This document shows positions 1 through 5,237 of a DNA stretch of 5,237 nt, one piece after another. The notes below the pieces were generated by a model, which was not told the DNA's origin, searched no databases, and was given only the letters and a program-made list of their open reading frames with translations. Origin of the DNA: Paracoccaceae bacterium (lineage in GTDB: Bacteria > Pseudomonadota > Alphaproteobacteria > Rhodobacterales > Rhodobacteraceae); NCBI GenBank assembly GCA_004566265.1, contig SPLB01000191.1, forward strand, positions 1-5,237. Reading direction: 5' to 3'. The position numbers and the translations under genes were made by a program. The stretch's first letter is position 1; every line of letters begins with the position of its first letter.

Positions 1-65
1 CAAGCAACCCGCACTGCTGTCAAAGGGGCAATTTAGTCGGGCACAACAGGCAAAACGGGATCTCA

Positions 66-827
66 ATGGGCAGTTTTCTGGACCGTTTGGTGCATACCGC
101 AGCCTTGCGCCGCTGGCGTCGGGACACGGCTATGGCTGATCATGCGCCGCTGCACCTCCTGCGCACACAGCGCAACCAAGCCCGCAAACTGCGTTCGCAA
201 CTCAGTGAGTTGATCCATCAGGCTGATGGCAAACTCGCCCTGCCTCATATTGGGTCCGAGCGATTTTCCCGCCCCCATGGCACCGATTGGTCCTGGCGGC
301 CAGAACTCTGGCGCGGCCCGCTTCCCGTTGCTGGCGTGGCCGCAGTTCCCTCTAAGGCCCGGCTTGGCAGCGACGTGCAGCTGTTCCACGACTGCCGGGT
401 TTCCGAAATGACCCTGCGGCAGCTGCGAAACACCCGCAAAGAGGACCTCGCGCCGTTCGGTCTGCGTATGGATGTGTTCCAATTCGACGGGGCGTTCTTG
501 TCCCTCGTTCTGGATCTTCCCCCGGCCGCACTGGATGGGTTGGGTGGCCAGCACGTGATCCGCGTCGACGCCATAGTGGAATACGAACGCCCTGTAGAAA
601 TCTTTGCACGGCTCAATCTGCAGCACGGCCCCAATACCGTCCAGATCCTGCAGGAACTGCCACAGTCCCAAACCTCAGTGTCCGCTGAATTTGACCTCGC
701 ACATAGTGAGATGAATGAAAAACGGTTAGAAAAAGCCTGGGTCGATCTGATCTTTGACGCCCCTGACATGAACCAGGTCATCATCCGCGACATCACCTTT
801 GCACGCTATCTGCGCGCGACATTCTAA
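66..827 (+). CDS. DUF6478-type conserved protein of unknown function
   Basis: A 253-residue protein that I recognise from memory as the DUF6478 family of Rhodobacterales; its function is unknown. It opens with a basic, probably helical region (residues 5-56, many Arg/Lys, with an ALRRWRR stretch). Family-looking blocks follow: HGTDW near 71-75, WRGPLP near 82-87, LFHDC near 106-110, EMTLRQ near 114-119, APFGLRMDVF near 129-138, a FLSLVLDLP strand near 144-152, ARLNLQHGPN near 181-190 and AWVDLIF near 224-230. There is no signal peptide or membrane segment, so it is probably cytoplasmic. The alternating hydrophobic strands from about 129 on suggest a beta-rich C-terminal half. The frame has no stop back to the window edge, but the ATG at 66 is preceded by a weak GGGA and the protein from there starts like its relatives as I remember them, so I keep that start. 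Another gene follows after 11 bases, probably in the same operon. Long reading frames on the opposite strand here look like shadows. Confidence 0.8.
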   Translation: MGSFLDRLVHTAALRRWRRDTAMADHAPLHLLRTQRNQARKLRSQLSELIHQADGKLALPHIGSERFSRPHGTDWSWRPELWRGPLPVAGVAAVPSKARLGSDVQLFHDCRVSEMTLRQLRNTRKEDLAPFGLRMDVFQFDGAFLSLVLDLPPAALDGLGGQHVIRVDAIVEYERPVEIFARLNLQHGPNTVQILQELPQSQTSVSAEFDLAHSEMNEKRLEKAWVDLIFDAPDMNQVIIRDITFARYLRATF

Positions 828-829
828 TC

Positions 830-834
830 GAGGA
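830..834 (+). promoter_or_regulatory. Ribosome binding site of the 839 gene
   Basis: GAGGA lies four bases before the ATG at 839 and three bases after the stop codon of the upstream gene. It supports this start and suggests that the second gene of the pair is translated from its own site on a shared message. The spacing is slightly short but workable. Confidence 0.6.
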
Positions 835-838
835 TCCG

Positions 839-1222
839 ATGAGCACGCTCAAGCTGCATAAAATTCGCTTTCAGAACGGACTTTGGGAAGGGCTGCTGGA
901 GGCCCCTGACGCCACCGAAGCACCGGCGGTGCAGGTCCTGCATCACGACCGGCCGCTTGATGATCTGCAGTTGGATCCACACCCCGAGAGCAACCGATGG
1001 ACCTTGTCGTTCAAAGTGCCGCAATCCGCCCTGACCGATGGGGTGCAGAGTTTTTTGATTTGTGACCGGAACAACAGTGAAACCTTGGGCGAGCTGACTT
1101 TGATCGCAGGGGAGGCCATCGCGGACGATCTCCGCGCTGAAGTTGACCTGCTGCGCGCGGAACTCGACATGCTCAAAGGCGCATTCCGCCGACACTGCCG
1201 CGACAGCCAGCACAACGTCTAA
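839..1222 (+). CDS. Small hypothetical protein with C-terminal coiled coil
   Basis: A 127-residue acidic protein that I cannot assign to a named family. Residues 1-92 alternate hydrophobic and polar residues (for example LKLHKIRF, WTLSFKVP, QSFLICD, GELTLIAGE), which suggests a small beta domain. Residues about 95-117 form a charged helix with Leu/Val at heptad-like spacing (DDLRAEVDLLRAELDMLK), probably a short coiled coil for dimerisation or partner binding. There is no signal peptide or transmembrane segment. A good ribosome binding site precedes the ATG, and the gene starts 11 bases after the DUF6478-type gene, so the two products may act together; this rests only on position. Its TAA stop directly touches the stop of ada on the other strand, with no room for a terminator between them. 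I am confident that it is a real gene, not of what it does. Confidence 0.75.
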   Translation: MSTLKLHKIRFQNGLWEGLLEAPDATEAPAVQVLHHDRPLDDLQLDPHPESNRWTLSFKVPQSALTDGVQSFLICDRNNSETLGELTLIAGEAIADDLRAEVDLLRAELDMLKGAFRRHCRDSQHNV

Positions 1223-2287
1223 TTACGCCTGCGCCGCGCGCGCAAGCGCACCTTCGATTTCGACCAAACGCTGTTTGCGCCACAGCCCGCCGCCATAGCC
1301 GGTCAGCGACCCATCTGCACCAAGGACCCGGTGGCAGGGCACCATAATCGCAATTTGATTGGATCCATTTGCCCGCGCCACGGCCCGGCTGGCGGTGGGG
1401 CGTCCCAGATCCTGTGCCAAAGCACCATAGCTGCGGGTTTGACCGGCAGGAATTTCGCGCAACGCCTGCCAGACCTGACGCTGAAACGGCGTCCCATGAA
1501 AGGCGAGAGGCGTTTCAAATGCGGCGGAGGTTCCCGCAAAATAGCGTTCCAATTCTTCCGCTGCCTGATCAATCACCGCGGGTCGTCCAAAGCCAACCCC
1601 GCCGGGCTGTTCCTTCTGCAAGCGCGCCACTTCGCGGGGCAAGGCTTTGCGGTCGACAAACTCAAGAAGATGAAGCCGATGGCGGCACCCAATGGCAACC
1701 ATGGCGCCCAGAGGCGTATCAATCCAGTCAACCAAAAGTTCTGCATCTTTTCGAAAATGACCCGGCGCTTGGCCCAGCAGCGCGGCAAAGGCCGCTCGGA
1801 ACGCGCTTGCGCTTTCAAAACCCGCATCAATCTGGGCTGCGATCACCGGCTCGCCCGCCTTGAGCGTTGTAAACCCTTCGCGCAGACGGCGTTGACGCGC
1901 CATTTCCAGAAAAGTCATTCCAAACTGTCGCCGGAACGCGCGACGCACTGTCGACGGGTCTAGCCCTCGCGCAACAAGATCGGCTTCCCTCCAACGTTTT
2001 GCTGGGTCGGCTTCCAATTCCGCCAATAGCCCTTGTATCATTGGGTCATTGCCTGCGGCCGCACTGAGCGGTTTACACCGTTTGCAGGCCCGAAAACCCG
2101 CTTCTATGCAGTCACCAGGCGTTGGAAAAAAACGACAATTCTCAAACTTTGGTTTTCGGGCAGGGCAGGTCAGGCGGCAGAAAATCCCGGTCGAGGTCAC
2201 ACCAACATAAGCGCGACCATCATAGTCAGGATCCCGTGCGACAAGCGCGGCATAAAGTGTTTTATCATCGGGCAGTTTAAACATCAT
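1223..2287 (-). CDS. ada: Bifunctional Ada: DNA methyl-repair protein and transcription activator
   Basis: A 354-residue protein, the same size as E. coli Ada. In the family, the N-terminal domain takes methyl groups from DNA phosphotriesters, which turns the protein into an activator of alkylation-repair genes, and the C-terminal domain repairs O6-methylguanine by irreversible transfer to a cysteine. Visible here: the Ada zinc domain at about 5-75 with Cys37, Cys41, Cys68 and Cys71, spaced exactly as E. coli Cys38/42/69/72, with Cys37 as the expected phosphotriester acceptor. An AraC-type helix-turn-helix region follows at about 83-180 (FRRQFGMTFLEMAR, then the second helix pair ending GQAPGHFRK). 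The methyltransferase domain spans about 185-348, with VPCHRV carrying acceptor Cys318, an upstream Asn near 307-310 and GSLTGYGGG after it. No key residue is missing. I choose the first of two adjacent ATG codons because an AGG lies 8 bases upstream. It is transcribed alone; family members are usually induced by their own methylated form, but I could not identify an Ada operator here. Confidence 0.96.
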   Translation of the reverse strand: MMFKLPDDKTLYAALVARDPDYDGRAYVGVTSTGIFCRLTCPARKPKFENCRFFPTPGDCIEAGFRACKRCKPLSAAAGNDPMIQGLLAELEADPAKRWREADLVARGLDPSTVRRAFRRQFGMTFLEMARQRRLREGFTTLKAGEPVIAAQIDAGFESASAFRAAFAALLGQAPGHFRKDAELLVDWIDTPLGAMVAIGCRHRLHLLEFVDRKALPREVARLQKEQPGGVGFGRPAVIDQAAEELERYFAGTSAAFETPLAFHGTPFQRQVWQALREIPAGQTRSYGALAQDLGRPTASRAVARANGSNQIAIMVPCHRVLGADGSLTGYGGGLWRKQRLVEIEGALARAAQA

Positions 2288-2715
2288 GTCGTCAGCCTAG
2301 CGCAGAAACGTAGTGTCGTGTCGCCGAAAATCGGGCAGCTATTTCGAATTTCTGTCACGATGTTCACCCATGGGTGTTTGGGGATTTTGAACGCGCAATA
2401 CATCTGGCCCGATACTCCGTGGAGCGTCTGTGTGTTCTGAACGCATAAATTGCGCCCCGCAAAAGCGATCCAGCTTCCTCGGGGTGATCCTAATTCAACA
2501 GCGCTGTCTCTCTGCGAACTATCCAAAATCTCTGAGTATTGATTGACCCTGCGAGGTTCGAATAGCCGAGGCGGGCACCCAACTGCTGCTGTTCTCTTCG
2601 ACCCGATTGCGGTTCCGTATGACTGAAACGGACAGAGAGATCATCTATTGCGACTGTTTCGCCTGTACGGGTTCTGTCCTGGCATCAGATCTGGGCCGGA
2701 CCAAAACGCGTCAGC
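2288..2715. other. Intergenic stretch without a convincing gene
   Basis: About 430 bases between the ada start and the terminator of the ctpA operon. The ada promoter must lie in its left part, read leftwards, but I see no clean -35/-10 pair. It holds a perfect 12-base palindrome (2365-2376), a TTCGAA palindrome (2344-2349), a heptamer TGAACGC repeated exactly 50 bases apart (2388-2394 and 2438-2444) and a small bulged hairpin (2676-2701). Short open frames cross it on both strands but lack good starts, ribosome binding sites or recognisable protein sequence. I found no tRNA, small-RNA family or insertion-sequence end by eye. Confidence 0.6.
2365..2376. repeat. Perfect 12-base palindrome upstream of ada
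   Basis: CACCCATGGGTG reads the same on both strands. It lies 78-89 bases upstream of the ada start codon, a reasonable distance for a binding site of a dimeric regulator, and just upstream of a TTCGAA palindrome. The pairing stops at 12 bases, and with no loop it is more likely a protein site than an RNA hairpin. Any regulatory role is inferred from position and symmetry only. Confidence 0.4.
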
Positions 2716-2744
2716 AAAAAAGGCGTCCGTTTCGGACGCCTTTT
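2716..2744 (-). terminator. Intrinsic terminator of the envC-ctpA operon
   Basis: A perfect 12-pair stem: AAAAGGCGTCCG at 2718-2729 pairs with CGGACGCCTTTT at 2733-2744, around a 3-base loop. Read on the minus strand, the GC-rich stem runs into six consecutive T residues (complement of 2716-2721), the standard Rho-independent arrangement. It begins 21 bases after the ctpA stop codon. The other orientation has TTTT followed by CTTC, so it could also stop plus-strand transcripts, although no plus-strand gene leads into it. Confidence 0.93.
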
Positions 2745-2765
2745 CTTCACAAACCTAAAGCTGGA

Positions 2766-4103
2766 TCAGTTCTTTGTGCTCAGCGCCACAAGACCTTTCA
2801 GAATGTCGATTGCGTACGCAAGTTGATAGTCTTGCTCACGCAACTCAGCGGCTTTCTCTGCCTTTTCACGATCGGCTTCAATCTGCCGGACTTCGTCCTC
2901 CGAGAGGCTGTCATTGTTGAGACGGCCGCGCAGGTCTGCCTCGGATCGCTGACGACGCGCCGCGCTTGCGGCCTCCTCTTCCTCCGCTTCCGGGCTTCGG
3001 CGCGGCTGCTCGACAACAATGTCCGGGCTGACCCCCAGGGCTTGTATGGAACGGCCTGAGGGCGTGTAATACCGTGCGGTGGTCAGACGCATGGCGCCGT
3101 TACCACGCAGGGGCATCACAGTCTGGACCGATCCCTTTCCAAAGGATTTGGTGCCGACAACAATAGCGCGGCGGTGATCCTGCAGCGCACCCGCCACGAT
3201 TTCCGAGGCCGAGGCCGAACCACCATTGATGAGCACCACGATCGGCTTGCCCTCAGTGAGATCACCCGGGGTCGCATTGAAGCGTTCGCCATCTTCGGCA
3301 TGGCGGCCACGGGTCGAAACGATCTCGCCGCTTTCAAGGAACGCATCCGACACGCTGATCGCTTGGGTCAAAAGGCCACCAGGGTTGTTGCGCAGGTCAA
3401 GAACAACGCCACTAACGTTCTCCATTCCGCCCAACTCCTCAACCTGCTTTTCAAAACCAGACACAAGGTTCGGAGTGGTCTGTTCATTAAAGGTCGTCAC
3501 ACGCAGCACCACAGTGTTTCCTTCCGTGCGGGTGCGCACAGCGGTTAGCTTAATGGTGTCGCGAATAATGGTGACGTCGAAGGGCTCTTCTTCGCCCTCG
3601 CGGACAACAGTGATCACGATTTCCGATCCGACTGGGCCGCGCATCAACTCAACCGCACCATCAAGCGCAAGCCCAAGGACGCTTTCGCCATCTACGTGAG
3701 TAATAAAGTCGCCGGCCTCAATGCCTGCTTCATCGGCGGGGGTGCCATCGATAGGGGAAACAACTTTAACAAAGCCGTCTTCCTGTGTGACCTCGATTCC
3801 CAAGCCACCAAATTCGCCGCGGGTCTGAACGCGCATTTGGGCCGCATCATCTGGCGACAGATAACTGGAGTGTGGGTCAAGCGATTGCAGCATGCCGCCA
3901 ATAGCTGCCTCAATCAGCTCTTTCTCGTCGACCTCTTGTACGTATTGCACACGGATGCGCTCAAAGATATCGCCGAACAGGTCCAGCTGCTCGTAGACAT
4001 TGGTTTCCCGGGCCTCTTGGGCCAACAGAGGGGCCGCCACATAAGTCGTCGCCACGATCCCTGCCAGCGTGCCGCCCAGGGCGGCCATTGCAAATTTCTT
4101 CAT
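2766..4103 (-). CDS. ctpA: CtpA, exported C-terminal processing serine protease (S41A)
   Basis: A periplasmic protease of the CtpA/Tsp family, which cleaves or degrades envelope proteins after recognising their C-termini. From the ATG at 4103 it has 445 residues. A signal peptide occupies about 1-28 (MKKF, hydrophobic core, LLA/Q). A helical part follows, with SLDPHSSYL near 74-82. A PDZ domain spans about 90-170 (GEFGGLGIEV, then PADEAGIEAGDFI), and the S41 core spans about 185-365, with DLRNNPGG near 236-243. The nucleophile is Ser298 in SASASE and the general base Lys323 in FGKGSVQ, 25 residues apart as in E. coli Tsp (Ser430/Lys455). Gln327 and Asp309 also match. The last 80 residues are a highly charged tail, acidic then mixed, outside the core. 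A GTG at 4118 would add five residues and overlap envC by 8 bases; I prefer the ATG because it gives a standard signal-peptide start and has AGG six bases upstream. It is co-transcribed with envC and followed by a strong terminator. Confidence 0.96.
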   Translation of the reverse strand: MKKFAMAALGGTLAGIVATTYVAAPLLAQEARETNVYEQLDLFGDIFERIRVQYVQEVDEKELIEAAIGGMLQSLDPHSSYLSPDDAAQMRVQTRGEFGGLGIEVTQEDGFVKVVSPIDGTPADEAGIEAGDFITHVDGESVLGLALDGAVELMRGPVGSEIVITVVREGEEEPFDVTIIRDTIKLTAVRTRTEGNTVVLRVTTFNEQTTPNLVSGFEKQVEELGGMENVSGVVLDLRNNPGGLLTQAISVSDAFLESGEIVSTRGRHAEDGERFNATPGDLTEGKPIVVLINGGSASASEIVAGALQDHRRAIVVGTKSFGKGSVQTVMPLRGNGAMRLTTARYYTPSGRSIQALGVSPDIVVEQPRRSPEAEEEEAASAARRQRSEADLRGRLNNDSLSEDEVRQIEADREKAEKAAELREQDYQLAYAIDILKGLVALSTKN

Positions 4104-4110
4104 AGAATGC

Positions 4111-5237
4111 CTATCCACCTTGTCCGGTCCGGAACCACGTCGCCGGGTCCACAGGACTGTTTTCCATTCTGATTTCTATATAGAGCGTTTCTGTGCGGTC
4201 AGTACCAGCCCCTTCACCGCTCAATGACAAAATCGTGCCCGCCTCGGGCGCCACTCCGCCCATCAGCCCTATGGGTGTGCCTTCGGGGATCACTTGACCT
4301 ACGTCGCCAAAGACCTCAGCCAGACCCGATACGACAAACAGAACATCCGCCTGTGGTTCTAGAATCACCACATTGCCCAAATCGAGAAGTGGGCCGCGGT
4401 ATCGGATCGTCGCAGCGGCCGGGGTTGTGACCAATGCACGCGGACGGGTGGCGATCAAAAAGCCCGGGCGCGCAATACCTGCTGCGTCCCGCTGACCATA
4501 GCCGCGCAGCAAGATGCCCTGAACCGGCAAGGGCAGCGCACCCCGTCGGGAGGAAATATCGCCATCACTTTCGGGCAGGTCTTCAACTTCGGCAATCATC
4601 GCAAGGCCATCCGCAAATCCGGTCAAAGTATCAGCCGAAGACATGAGGATCGCGGTCTGAACCGGGTCTTCGATATATCGACGCGGCAAATCTTGCCGAT
4701 CTGCCATGGCCGTTGACAGCGCAATGCGCGCGTTTTGCGCCCCTTCGAGGCCTTCTTTCAGGTGCTCTGCTGCTTTCAGCTGCAAACTACGCAGCTCCTG
4801 CACCTCTTGCAGATCGCGTTTGAGTGCTTCCGCGCGGACCTGAAGGCCGGGCGTAACCTCGGCCAGCATCATTGCGGACCGCGCCGCCCCCAGCGGACCC
4901 GAGGGATGCAACAATAAAACCGGCGAAGTTGAAGTTTCGATCGTGGTGATCACACCAATCAGATCCGCAACTTCGCTTTCGCGGGCTTGCAATTGTTGGC
5001 TGAGTGCTGTTTCACGACGGGTCACACGACGCAAGCCCTCGCGCATGGACTGAAGCCCCGCTTCATATGCGCGCACAGTTTTAGTCAGTGCCTTCACACG
5101 ATCACTGGCTTTGTCTGCTGCTGCCAGACTATCGGCTGCCGCCTGCAGTTGCGCAGCCGCCTGTTCGGCCGAAGCGGCAGGATCGTCCGCAGCACTGACT
5201 GGGACAGACAGGCCCAGCGTCAACAAAAGGCCACAGA
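4111..5237 (-). CDS. envC: EnvC-like degenerate LytM (M23) amidase activator, 5' end missing
   Basis: Over 370 residues are present and the start lies beyond the right edge. The in-frame TTG at 5226 falls inside the signal peptide: coding continues upstream as CGLLL, into a hydrophobic core ending VSA/ADD, the likely cleavage site. Residues below count from that TTG. Ala-rich and Arg/Glu-rich coiled coils fill about 15-95 and 125-175, as in EnvC. A LytM (peptidase M23) fold spans about 240-365, with LDLGNVVILEP, VGQVIPEGTPIGLMGG and LYIEIRMENSPVDPATWF. The zinc ligands of active M23 enzymes are all replaced: the first His/Asp motif region reads ARPGFLIAT and the HxH motif reads TLY. The protein therefore should not cut peptidoglycan itself. 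EnvC-type proteins instead open the active site of periplasmic N-acetylmuramoyl-L-alanine amidases during cell separation; the alphaproteobacterial counterpart is called LdpF in Caulobacter. ctpA begins 7 bases after its TAG. Identity as an EnvC/M23-like protein is firm; the activator role is by family. Confidence 0.9.
   Translation of the reverse strand, partial: CGLLLTLGLSVPVSAADDPAASAEQAAAQLQAAADSLAAADKASDRVKALTKTVRAYEAGLQSMREGLRRVTRRETALSQQLQARESEVADLIGVITTIETSTSPVLLLHPSGPLGAARSAMMLAEVTPGLQVRAEALKRDLQEVQELRSLQLKAAEHLKEGLEGAQNARIALSTAMADRQDLPRRYIEDPVQTAILMSSADTLTGFADGLAMIAEVEDLPESDGDISSRRGALPLPVQGILLRGYGQRDAAGIARPGFLIATRPRALVTTPAAATIRYRGPLLDLGNVVILEPQADVLFVVSGLAEVFGDVGQVIPEGTPIGLMGGVAPEAGTILSLSGEGAGTDRTETLYIEIRMENSPVDPATWFRTGQGG

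Noticed and set aside
1..65. Possible end of another gene at the left edge
   Set aside because: Sixty-five bases show no recognisable protein end or hairpin; only a weak ribosome binding site for the first gene is visible.
63..796. Long open frames of 202 and 183 residues on the minus strand opposite the DUF6478-type gene
   Set aside because: They give no family-like protein, are rich in Gly, Pro, Arg and Ser as out-of-frame GC-rich DNA often is, and lack ribosome binding sites. The plus-strand frame has recognisable conserved blocks and a downstream partner.
1331..1963. A 210-residue plus-strand frame inside ada
   Set aside because: It lies antisense to a fully recognisable Ada and has no family features of its own; it is a shadow frame.
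2383..2400. GCGCAA in the ada upstream region, reminiscent of part of the E. coli Ada box
   Set aside because: The AAT half at the correct six-base distance is missing and the orientation is on the strand away from ada.
2284..2526. An 80-residue minus-strand frame whose TGA overlaps the ada start (ATGATG), which might be a coupled leader
   Set aside because: It needs a TTG start with no clear ribosome binding site, the protein is unrecognisable and it passes through the palindrome region. Conservation in relatives would be needed to revive it.
2545..2580. GGTTCGAAT resembling a tRNA T-arm, near a CCA-like sequence
   Set aside because: The five bases on each side of the loop do not pair and no acceptor, D or anticodon arm can be built around it. 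The GGACCA near 2698 likewise lacks a T-arm upstream.
2607..3059. A 150-residue plus-strand frame crossing into ctpA
   Set aside because: It runs straight through the intrinsic terminator and then antisense to ctpA, so it is not plausible as a gene.
5224..5226. TTG as the start of the envC-like gene
   Set aside because: Coding continues upstream in frame to the window edge with hydrophobic signal-peptide residues, so the real start is outside the window.

Overview
The window looks like ordinary chromosome from an alphaproteobacterium, most probably Rhodobacterales (Roseobacter group). The grounds are moderately high GC with matching codon use, a CtpA and an EnvC-type LytM protein whose sequences read as roseobacter versions, and a first gene that I recognise as a family (DUF6478) I know only from Rhodobacterales. 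The assignment is by eye and no search was run.

Layout, left to right. Two plus-strand genes (66-827 and 839-1222) lie 11 bases apart and probably form a small operon: a DUF6478-type protein of unknown function, then a 127-residue protein with a short C-terminal coiled coil. The second gene meets the ada gene (1223-2287, minus strand) tail to tail, with the two stop codons touching. Ada is a full-length methylation-repair protein and transcription factor with all its zinc and acceptor cysteines in place. A stretch of about 430 bases (2288-2715) without a convincing gene separates ada from an intrinsic terminator (2716-2744). That terminator ends a minus-strand operon of ctpA (2766-4103) and an envC-like gene (4111-5237), whose 5' end runs off the right edge of the window.

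How the genes fit together. EnvC-like and CtpA are both exported envelope proteins. The first is a catalytically dead LytM protein of the kind that activates cell-wall amidases at division. The second is a PDZ-containing serine protease with an intact Ser/Lys pair. Their 7-base spacing (or 8-base overlap, depending on the ctpA start) indicates co-expression, and the protease may control the turnover of cell-wall factors. Ada is an independent DNA alkylation-repair unit. I found no mobile element, CRISPR array, RNA gene or clear sign of horizontal transfer, and nothing that amounts to a new multi-gene system. The points worth a second look are small: the stop-to-stop junction, the non-coding stretch upstream of ada with a perfect 12-base palindrome and a repeated heptamer, and the envC-ctpA pairing.
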